From positions 100,152,502 through 100,216,501 of the forward strand of contig OZ022501.1 of the NCBI GenBank assembly GCA_963989385.1: a stretch of 64,000 nucleotides of DNA. The letters run 5' to 3'. Numbering within the stretch: position 1 is the stretch's first letter; each line of letters starts with the position of its first letter. The notes under the pieces were generated by a model. The model was not told the origin of the DNA. It searched no databases and was given only the letters and a program-made list of their open reading frames with translations. The position numbers were made by a program, and so were the translations under genes. Positions 56,401 to 64,000 of this stretch are shown in pieces. Source of the stretch: Ctena decussata. Its lineage: Eukaryota > Mollusca > Bivalvia > Lucinida > Lucinidae.

Positions 56401-58132
56401 TGTGCCTAAGGTCAAGGTCACTATTTTTAGAAAAACTTTGTCAGCACTCTAGCACCTACATTTCTCAACGGATTTTAAAATAAATTGACACAAATGTAGG
56501 GCATGACAATATCTCGAGCAAGTTTGACTTTCAGGGTGCTGCAATCAAGGTTTTTGATTAGATCCTTATCATACTTGCAAGTAATGATGACATACATAAG
56601 AGCTTGGATGAGTTCGAAATTGGCCGGATTCGAGCACAGACTACGGAGTTAGCTGCCCTTGAGCGTTTGAAAAAAATCCCTTAGTCTTATAATGGAGAAA
56701 ACAACGTCATCACATTTTCATTTTTATCGGATCCTCTTCATACTTGCAGATAATGAGGATATGCATAAAAGCTTGGATTAGTTAGCATTTCGGCTAGATC
56801 CCACCACTGACTATGGAGTACCTGCCCTGAGCATCCAAAAAATCAATGTCGCCACTTTTTCTTGGTTTCTACTGATCCGATCCTTTTCAAACTTGCAGGT
56901 AATGAGGAAATGCATAATATCTTAAACAAGTTCAAATTTTGGCCAGATCAGGTCAACCACTACGAAGTTAGCTGCCCTTGACAGCTCTGTCTATTATGCT
57001 CTTGATCGGATACTTTTTAAACTTGCATATATTAAATGAGGGCATACATAATGTTTTGGATGAGTTTAATTTTCAGCCTGATTGGACCACTGACTGTGGA
57101 GTTAGCTGCCCTTGAGCATCTTAAATATCCCTGTAGGTTTACAATGTCTCTCAGGTGAGCAATTGTTGCCCTTTGGGCTACTTGTTTTCAAAAACGTATC
57201 TTTGCATGCGGTTTTCTGTCGCTTTATAAGTACATTTTCCAAGCATTTTAAAATATGCTGATATTAGTTTCTATAGTTTTTCAGCAAGAAGAATTAATCT
57301 ATTTCTTTAGTTTTCACATGTTTAGTGTCCTGCATTATCTGCAATAAAATATTCGCAAATCAGCTCATTTGAGAAGATATGAAAACTTATATATTACACC
57401 GAAAATTTACATTTCCAGTGTTTAAACATTGTATGTATTTATAATAAGATTTCTTGTTCCTGCCACACTCTTTCCATCTCACATGCAGCAAGGATAGCTG
57501 TTTAAACTGATACCAAACTTTAATGGTTTTGCTAACAGGCTACCGGAGAATGGGACACTAATGCCCCTCGTATAAGGTATTGATATTTGGTTTAAACATA
57601 TTTACTTTCAAAACTGCATATTACAACATATAAACAAGACAGTTACACTAAGTAAATGGATCAGAACGAAAGCTGATGGCTTACATAGCTCTTCTCCTGT
57701 CAATGTATTGACATCTGCTGGGCTTAGCTGAATGCAAGGCACACTATATAAGATACTGACGGTGGGTGGCCAAAGCTTTATGCAAGGCATCCTGTATAAG
57801 GTTTCGACATTGGCTGGTAAAAGCATGGGGCTAGGCACACTGTATAAAGTATGGGCATGAGCTGAGGTTAGGGCTAAGCTTAAGCGAGCCCACCTACTTT
57901 TTGGCATTTTATAACAAAGTTTATGCATATAACCAAAATACTGCCAACAGACGTGAAGGAAAGACCGCTTATTGCCATGATTTTCTTTCGACGTGTCTAC
58001 CTCCAGACAATGGAAACTTAAAGGATGAATTCTAGTAAATCATATTATTTATTTCAGAAATATAGAGGGCTCTTGTGGAGCTATAGTGGATTCTGGTGCC
58101 ATCACGTCTATCAACTTCAATGATCTCCCAAA
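47363..58132 (+). CDS. TPMT-family methyltransferase, paralog 2 (exons 1-5, 3' end not in window)
   Basis: This is a TPMT-family class I SAM-dependent methyltransferase, presumably cytosolic; its substrate is unknown. Coding exons are 47363-47469, 48230-48322, 48735-48867, 49873-49925 and 58058-58132, encoding 153 whole residues. The first ATG has a good context (caaccATGG) and is followed by a Trp-rich start (IWTPQEWSEWFEKM), like the family's LEEWQDKW. Motif I is VYFPCCGNSADMKW at residues 54-67 (family VFFPLCGKAVEMKW), and the second strand ends VVGTD at 75-79. LYCCDV, then CGAIVDSGAITSIN, follow. All introns are GT/AG with phases equal to paralog 1. Exons 6-8 were not found up to 64000. 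Intron 4 (8.1 kb) and the sequence after exon 5 hold large arrays. Confidence 0.85.
48230..48322 (+). CDS. Paralog 2 coding exon 2
   Basis: The 93-nt exon runs from acceptor atttcag to donor AAATG/gtacct. It encodes YLVKLADRLFEGKHNN and then KVYFPCCGNSADMK, with two bases of Trp. The PCCG core is the family's glycine motif for SAM binding. Confidence 0.85.
48735..48867 (+). CDS. Paralog 2 coding exon 3
   Basis: The 133-nt exon runs from acceptor ccttcag to donor ACAAG/gtaagg. After completing Trp it encodes AYELGYEVVGTDCNGESLKD to DIDGTLYK. A MITE begins 12 bp after the donor, and the sequence at the donor resembles the 48-bp array at 51128-51990. Confidence 0.88.
48880..49114. mobile_element. 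MITE family M1, copy 3
   Basis: It has the same GA(G/A)CCGCGAC...GTCGCGGCTC ends and agcgcagact core as the copies at 8375 and 12118. ATGT lies on each side (48876-48879 and 49115-49118), consistent with a 4-bp target duplication. It starts 12 bp after the exon 3 donor. Confidence 0.85.
49873..49925 (+). CDS. Paralog 2 coding exon 4
   Basis: The 53-nt exon runs from acceptor gcttcag to donor GCGG/gtaggt. It encodes SEDGKIRLYCCDVLQFS and two bases of Gly. Length and phase equal paralog 1 exon 4. Confidence 0.85.
51128..51990. repeat. 48-bp tandem array
   Basis: About 18 units of 48 bp occur; the central ones are almost identical. The core is ctgtataaggtagtgacatt followed by ggctggtctaagcttagagc. 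Because 48 is divisible by three, both strands stay open: a 343-residue minus frame and 149-residue plus frame with 16-residue periods arise from this and are not considered genes. More units lie at 57720-57880. The core resembles the exon 3 donor junction of the same gene. Confidence 0.88.
52255..53215. repeat. ~144-bp array bounded by GGACGGACGGA-bearing direct repeats
   Basis: About five units, one truncated, carry cactgttttgcataccagtg, ccaagcggtccaa and aaaagagctcgaccggccaa. Sequence on both sides (52263-52330 and 53110-53212) shares ctaactgataacggacggac, cactcacacagtg-like words and aacctgcgggttgtgcaata. Confidence 0.8.
54520..54811. mobile_element. ~290-bp insertion in the hairpin-ended element
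   Basis: It interrupts the ~155-bp unit between tataatggagaaaa and caacgtcatcacat; the uninterrupted version of this junction is seen at 56690-56715. The inserted sequence is A/C-rich and unique in the window. Confidence 0.55.
54841..56540. repeat. 146-bp satellite, well-conserved block
   Basis: About 11-12 units share aaaactttgtcatcgctcta, cctacatttctcaacgga, ttcacacaaatgtagggc and cccaaggtcaaggtcactgt. The last word contains two direct AGGTCA half-sites with no spacer. A degenerate block is at 19060-20060. Confidence 0.9.
57720..57880. repeat. Outlying units of the 48-bp array
   Basis: Three diverged units (aatgcaaggcacactatata, ggcatcctgtataaggt, ggcacactgtataaag) lie in the same orientation as the array at 51128-51990. 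Confidence 0.75.
58058..58132 (+). CDS. Paralog 2 coding exon 5
   Basis: The 75-nt exon runs from acceptor atttcag to donor CCAAA/gtaagt. After completing Gly it encodes NIEGSCGAIVDSGAITSIN, then FNDLP. Its last 12 nt and the donor are the first copy of the 32-bp array that follows. Confidence 0.87.
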
Positions 58133-59720
58133 GTAAGTCAATGACATGTCACTGATCTCCCAAAGTAAGTCTTGTCACTGATCTCTCAAAGTAAGTGGTA
58201 GTTTTGTCACTGATCTCCCAAAGTAAGTCATTGAGGTGTCACTGATTTCCCAAAGTAATTTAATGAGATATCACTGATCTCCCAAAGAAAGTCAATGAGG
58301 TGTCACTGATTTCCCAAAGTAATTTAATGAGATATCACTGATCTCCCAAAGTAAGTCAGTGAGATGTCACTGATCTCCCAAAGACAGTCAATGAGATGTC
58401 ATTGATCGCCCAAAGTAAGTCTATGAGATGCCACTGATCTCCCAAAGTAATTCAATGAGATGTCACTGATCTCCCAAAGTAATTCAATGAGATGACACTG
58501 ATCTCCCAAAGTAAGTCAATGAGATGTCACTGATCTCCCAAAGTAAGTCAATGAGATGTCACTGATCTCCCAAAGTAAGTCAATGAGATGTCACTTATCT
58601 CCCAAAGTAAATCAATGAGATGTCACTGATCTCCCAAAGTAAGTCAATGGTTGTCACTGGTCTCCCAAAGTAAGTCAATGTGATGTCACAGAGCTCCCAA
58701 AGTAAGTCCAAAGTAAGTCAATGAGATGTCACTGATCTCCCAAAGAGAGTCCAAAGTAAGTCAATGAGATGTCACTGATTTCCCAGTTCTCCGGAATATT
58801 TTAGATACACAGACATGGACCCCAAAACAGAGGTGTGATCTGATCTCCAAAAGTAAGTCAGTGTGGTCACTGATCTCTCAAAGTAAGTGGTAGTATTGTC
58901 ACTGATCTCTCAAAGTAAGTGGTAGTCTTGTCACTGATCTCCCAAAGTAAGTCAGTGAGATGTCACTTATTTCCCAAAGTAATTTAATGAGATGTCACTG
59001 ATCTCCCAAAGTAAGTCAGCGAGATGTCACTGATCTCCCAAAGTAATTCAATGAGATGTCACTGATCTAAGTCAGTGAGATATCACTGATCTCCCAAAGT
59101 AGGTCAGTGAGATGTCACTGATCTCCCAAAGTAATTCAATGAGATGTCACTGATCTCCCAAAGTAAGTCAATGAGATGTCACTGATCTCCCAAAGTAAGT
59201 CAATGAGATGTCACTGATCTCCCAAAGTAATTAAATGAGATGTCACTGATCTCCCAAAGTAAGTCAATGAGATGTCACTGATCTCTAAAAGTAAGTCACT
59301 GAGATGTCACTGATCTCCCAAAGTAACTCAATGAGATGTCACTGATCTCCCAAAGTAATTCAATGAGATGTCACTGATCTCCCAAAGTAATTCAATGAGA
59401 CGTCACTGATCTCCCAAAGTATGTTTTTGAGATGTCACTGATCTCCCAAAGTAAGTCAATAAGATGTCACTGATCACCCAAAGTAAGTCAATGAGTTGTC
59501 ACTGAAATCCCAAAGTAAGCCAGTGTAACGTCACAAAGCTCCCACGGTAAGTCACTGTGACATTAGTGATCTCCCCAAGTAAGTCAGTGTGGTCACTGAT
59601 CTCTCAAAGTAAGTGGTAGTCTTGTCACTGATATCCCAAAGAAAGTCAGTTTGAAGTAACTGGTCTCTTAAGAGTAAGTCAGTGTGATGTCACTGATCTC
59701 TAAAAGTAAGTCATTGGTTT
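58121..59720 (+). repeat. 32-bp tandem array repeating the exon 5 end and donor site
   Basis: About 50 units carry tgatctcccaaagtaagtca followed by atgagatgtcac. The first unit is the true exon 5 end (TGATCTCCCAAA) plus its donor (GTAAGT), so the array extends directly from the splice junction. Most units keep CCCAAAGTAAGT intact; variants include gtaatt and gtaggt. A 57-bp foreign piece sits at 58784-58840. Units at the far end are more diverged. Confidence 0.92.
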
Positions 59721-59729
59721 GTCTCTGAG

Positions 59730-60150
59730 CTCCTCACTAAACAGTAGCGGTACTATTCCGCACTTTTTACGGTAACGTGGCCATGTCTTTTATCATAAAG
59801 TCTACGGGAATGTTTTTCTGTGTACTGAATACAAAATCTTAAAATACACATAATAAAGTTGAGCAGAATTGTAAAGTCATGGGTACTTATTTGGACTATA
59901 GTGAAAAGACGCACTATTTTTCAAGAAAGCGCAGAAAAACGGGTACGTTTAAAGAGAACATTATGAAAAGGGATACTTTGTTAAGAAAACACAGTGGAAG
60001 GGTATCAGTTTGATATGTTTGAGCACACTGTTTAGCGTGTGTTTCACAATTCTTTATTCAGGCATTGGTACCAGAGCCTTTCTCCCGCCAGAGCTAGTAA
60101 CAGCCTTAAAAGAATAATAAACTTGGGATAATACGAATTGCATCTATGAA
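59730..60150. other. Intronic stretch, nothing recognised
   Basis: There is no exon of the family, no SINE and no array. The expected exon 6 (a YVEHLISL-like helix after an AG acceptor) was looked for and not seen. Confidence 0.35.
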
Positions 60151-60156
60151 TCTAAA

Positions 60157-60655
60157 ATAAGAGCGTGGGCCATCCAATAAAAAGAGAAACTACTAAAATA
60201 AGAGCATGGGCCATCCTATAAAAAGAGAAACTACTGAAATAAGAGCGTGGGCCATCCAACAGAAAGAGAAACTACTAAAATAAGAGCGTGGGCCATCCAA
60301 TAAAAAGAGAAACTACTAAAATAAGAGCGTTGGCCATTCAATAGAAAGAGAAACTACTAAAATAAGAGCGTGGGCCATCCAATAAAAAGTGAAACTACTA
60401 AAATAAGAGCGTGGGCTATCCAATAAAAAGAGAAACTACTAAAATAAGAGCGTGGGCCATCCAACAGAAAGAGAAACTACTAAAATAAGAGCGTGGGCTA
60501 TCCAATAGAAAGAGAAACTACTAAAATAAGAGCGTGGGCTATCCAATAGAAAGAGAAACTACTAAAATAAGAGCGTGAGCTATCCAATAAGAAGAGAAAC
60601 TACTAAAATAAGAGCGTAGGCTATACAATAAAAATAGAAACTATCCTCATACATC
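60157..60655 (+). repeat. 41-bp tandem array, about 12 copies
   Basis: The unit aataagagcgtgggccatcc followed by aataaaaagagaaactacta repeats with few substitutions, such as cc/ct in ggccatcc and aaca/aata. Confidence 0.92.
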
Positions 60656-61429
60656 CCCTGGAAGCCTGAAATACACCGGAGAAAAAAATATCAAACTCGG
60701 CTTAACTGAGTCTGTCCATGTGCAGCAAAGTATTGTTGTACCACCACCCCCGCCACTTTTCACCCAACCCGCGTCGGCTTCAGCGGTTCTTTATATTAAA
60801 AACTGATCCACCAGAGTAAGCCCTATGATAAAAAGAAACCGTTAAATATATAACCTGCACTATGATGATGTAAACGGAGTTGTTGAAAGTAAAATAAATT
60901 CTGAAAGATTAAGAAACACATCACAGAAACGAAATAGTAGACTAGGCTTAAATTAGTACGGTCATGTGCAGTACTGTACTATTAGGGATTTCCGACATAA
61001 GATACGGTACGACAACCAACGAACCTTAACTACGTTAGCGAAACGATAGCAGACGTTAGAAGCTGTTTACTGGGGATACTTTCGTATTTGGATCCGGTTA
61101 TTCGGATGCAGTTTTCCGACAATTGAACAGTACACGACATGTAAATGTGAGATATCAAACGTAATTAAACGTTCCGTTTGACTGACTGTGCATGTAGAAC
61201 ATATATACAGCTACTGACAGGCTGACGTCTTCGGCCACGGAAGACTAAGATCAGCATGGTCACCCGCGTAGTGTATTTAGAGCCTTTAACTGTTTACACA
61301 TACAGTCTGCATGCTTTCGAAATTCACTTAAGTGTACCGTGAAGATTCTGATCATACTGCGCAAATGCAATTAAGTGGTAGAATTTCTGCAATGTGTCAG
61401 TACTTGCCATATTGTTAAATCCGAATTTT

Positions 61430-61506
61430 AAAAAGCGGGATTCGAACTCGCGACCCGTAGTTCAGCACCATAGCCGAGTCGCTCTAACCGCTTGACCAGA
61501 GTGCAT
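61430..61506 (-). repeat. tRNA-derived SINE head
   Basis: On the minus strand it reads CTCTGGTCAAGCGGTTAGAG, then a near-perfect B box GAGTTCGAATCCCGC. The 3' body is not clear. Confidence 0.6.
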
Positions 61507-62127
61507 CTTTTAATGGGTATTGTCTGTAGAAACTTCAAATAAAATTAAACAGAACAGTGTTGAAAATGAAACTATTGAAAAAAAAGAAGAATTTATTTTC
61601 AGACAGGAGACGACGACGGTAGGTTGAAGAGGGTAAGGGAAGGAGCGAAGAGAAAAGGGTCCAGACGGACTGCTTTTATTTTACTAGATTACAACCGTCA
61701 GTAAGAAAATTGTTACTTTTACTGGAACTTGTCAGAGAGTAGCCAGAGAGTAGCTTTCCCCGCCTCGCAATCAGTCTCACTGCAAAATGGCTTTTTTTCC
61801 CTAGAACCCCACTCCCCTCTCCGGATATATGGCTTTCCAGTATAATCCCCACCTCCCCCTCCTTCCCCGGAAATTTTACTTTTCAGCCAATTGTCTCGGG
61901 GGGAAATTTCTTATAAGTTTTTTTTTTTTTTGCAATGACCTTTTCTAATCATATTGGAATTTTACTCTGTAATATGTAGTGGAATTTGCTCCCTGTCCTC
62001 TCGATCATAATTTTGTGAGAACCGGTATTAAACAGAAATGAGAATTAACCGCCTGATACAGTTAACATGCGTTTGGCTATGTGCTCATCTTGTTTCTGAG
62101 TAGGGAAAACAGCTAAGAACAAAAGAT

Positions 62128-62165
62128 CTCTCTCTCTCTCTCTCTCTGTCTGTCTGTCTGTCTGT
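62128..62165. repeat. (TC)n and (TCTG)n microsatellite
   Basis: TC repeats pass into TCTG repeats. Confidence 0.9.
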
Positions 62166-64000
62166 CATTACAAAGGTTTATGTGTTCGTGGTTATGCGCA
62201 AACGTGCCTGTTTCAGGGTGTTTCTGCAAACTCGTCTCGCGCACAATGTGAGCATTTTCTGCATGTATATGTATGCGTTTCTCATCTATATAAAGTATGT
62301 AGGCTTGGGAAGAAGGAGAAATCTCACCGATAACTTCATTATCTAGTGTAAAGTAATATTAACTGTTAGTTGCGTGTGTATGTCTGTATGCTTGCCCAGC
62401 TGTCTGTCTCAGAAGAAATATTATTAACAGATGAATAAAATTGTATGCCAGATTCTTTTTTCTGTAGGTATTGGCAAGCCTATACAAAACTGTAGACTGT
62501 AATGCCAAACTTGAATGTGTGTTTGCATGTGTCTCTATGTTTATGCCAGCGTGAATGTGCTCTTATGTTCGTGCCAACACATGTGTATGAGAAATGTGGA
62601 TTTCAGCAATAATGAAAACGGGGAATCACACTATATATGAAAACACTTCTATAGGGGAAAACAGGAAGAGACTATGAAGTAAGAGTGGCTTTTCGAGGTG
62701 AGGATATTTCACTATAAGTCGTTTCTCCTATAGCCATTTTTCGGGCGGAGAAGGGCGGTCGAGGGGAATAGGGGGGAAGCTACATTCTAACTCTCGAACA
62801 GAAACATTTATCATATCAAGCAAAGATCTCCATTTTCCCCTCTAATTGTTTTGCTGTTTTGCTTGCGTTTACCATGGACCCTGTAGCAGAATCCGAAGAT
62901 AATAAATAGAATTCACTGAGATCTGATTTCAAAATACTAAAAACATTACCGGCAATAAGAAATTGAAATGCTGGCTAACAGGAGAGGATGGAACTGTGGG
63001 GCAAAGTTGCCGCAAATGACAAGCTTCCGATATCAGCTTTGACGTAAAGCAAGGTCCTGCTGTGCTTGCAGTTGTTGCCGAATGTGGACTGTTTTTGCCT
63101 CACCATCTTTTTATTATTATTATTATTTTCGCTCCTGGCTCCATTTACACTGAAATACTATCTGAAAGGGTCGATAATCCAACTCAATCATTAAGTCACT
63201 CAGTCGCAAGCCACACACGTTCTACTTTCCTGGCATGTTTTGCTACTTGGGTTCAAACATTCTTTTTCAAAACTGACTCATTCCTTGTATTCATATTTCA
63301 CTGAAATCCGATAACAACTTTTGGAATGCAAACCAAATCGTGTCCAATTTCGCGTGTTAAAGAAGCAGTGACTTGTGTCAGGTTCTACTGAAGCCTTTCC
63401 TGTATTTATCTATTATGATTTTATTGAAATACTAAAACAATGAATTGAAACCACAATAAGGCCATTTTTGTTCTTTTTTTTATAAGAGGAAATAGCTCAT
63501 GCCAGAAGTAACTCATAGCCTCTCTTTGGTTGCCCTCAACAAATTATAATGTGAAATCCGAATTCTAAGGTTCTAACAAAGATTCTTTCCAATGTTTTAA
63601 CAAAAAAATGGACAAATACAAGGACGAATATTACCAAATATATTCACGACTGTCGGCATGTCTACCAGTTTAAAACATGTCTGTTTCGGCTAATAACTGA
63701 GATAACTGTGGCACAAAATTGAATACATGTATATAAAACAAAAAGAGAAAGCAAAAACGACAACAAGGAAAGCTTGGCGATATGCCCTGTTATCAATAAC
63801 ACAATACAAGAAGTAACTGTCTGCCCGTACATGTATTCCAAGTTTGAACATTTTTAAAGCTGATAAAATTTCAAAGTAGGAAAAAATAACTGACAAAAAA
63901 CAGGTAACAGAGGACCAGCGGGCCAGTTCAAACCCCAAAGATGCTAAATTTTACACAATTTTTACCTGCAACTTACAATTGTTACAGTTGTATGTACTTA

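Larger units (their letters stand above)
53910..57190. mobile_element. Hairpin-ended element in intron 4 of paralog 2
   Basis: It opens with AGCTCACCT, GAGCC, GAA, GGCTC and AGGTGAGCT (a single stem) and then ccgtccgtccgtccgtgg. It closes ctcaggtgagc, then aattgttgccctttgggc (hairpin cccttt/ggg) and tacttgtttt. Inside are ~155-bp units (cccatagggttataatgg, cttatcatacttgcaggtaa, gttagctgcccttgagcg), a ~290-bp insertion at about 54520-54811 and a 146-bp satellite. It is related to the element at 18279-20936. No protein is encoded. Confidence 0.7.
60656..64000. other. Downstream region, probably intron of paralog 2
   Basis: Apart from a SINE head (61430-61506) and a TC/TCTG simple repeat (62128-62165), nothing is recognised. 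No TPMT exons 6-8 were found on the + strand. Short frames have no family signature. Confidence 0.35.

Noticed and set aside
58121..59720. A CRISPR array (regular short repeats)
   Set aside because: The repeats are contiguous without unique spacers, and the sequence is eukaryotic with introns.
59721..64000. Exons 6-8 of TPMT paralog 2
   Set aside because: I looked for acceptors followed by sequence encoding YVEHLISL-, GPP- and C-terminal-like segments on the + strand and found none.

Overview
This is eukaryotic, intron-rich and very repeat-rich DNA. It is most likely from a bivalve mollusc, probably a heterodont (venerid-like) clam. The grounds are: several hairpin-ended elements opening with AGCTCACCT and followed by CCGTCCGTCC-type tracts; many different tRNA-headed SINEs; MITEs; and two split genes of the thiopurine S-methyltransferase (TPMT) family. 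No bacterial-style genes are present, and almost all long open frames here are satellite or antisense artefacts. The species call is an inference from repeat style.

Genes. Two TPMT-family paralogs lie head to tail on the + strand. Paralog 1 (1363-12752) shows its last six coding exons and stop codon; its first two exons must lie upstream of the window. Paralog 2 (47363-58132) shows its first five coding exons, including the start codon; its last three exons lie beyond the window or were not found. The exons present in both copies have identical lengths (133, 53 and 75 nt) and phases, so together they give the whole gene model: eight coding exons and about 273 residues. No other protein-coding gene could be supported.

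Layout. 1-12752: paralog 1 and its introns, which hold a 44-bp array built from half of a SINE tRNA head, an array of duplicated 3' splice sites, SINEs, two copies of a 235-bp MITE, perfect hairpins and a palindromic array. 13927-21141: a 7.2-kb nest of hairpin-ended elements, with a 552-bp near-perfect palindrome at its core. 21140-26200: a degenerate ~30-bp repeat tract broken by a short non-autonomous LTR element, a MITE and a further element. 26600-38310: nested elements with unusual word composition, a 61-bp array and segmental duplications. 40280-46720: a large inverted repeat enclosing another word-rich element. 47363-64000: paralog 2, whose introns carry a 48-bp array, a ~144-bp array, a second hairpin-ended element with a 146-bp satellite, a 32-bp array that repeats the exon 5 donor site, and a 41-bp array.

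The most unusual signal is that tandem arrays in the two TPMT paralogs appear to be seeded from exon edges. One contains about six degenerate copies of an acceptor site plus exon start, one contains about 50 copies of an exon end plus donor site, and a third resembles another exon end plus donor. These would scatter decoy splice sites beside real exons.
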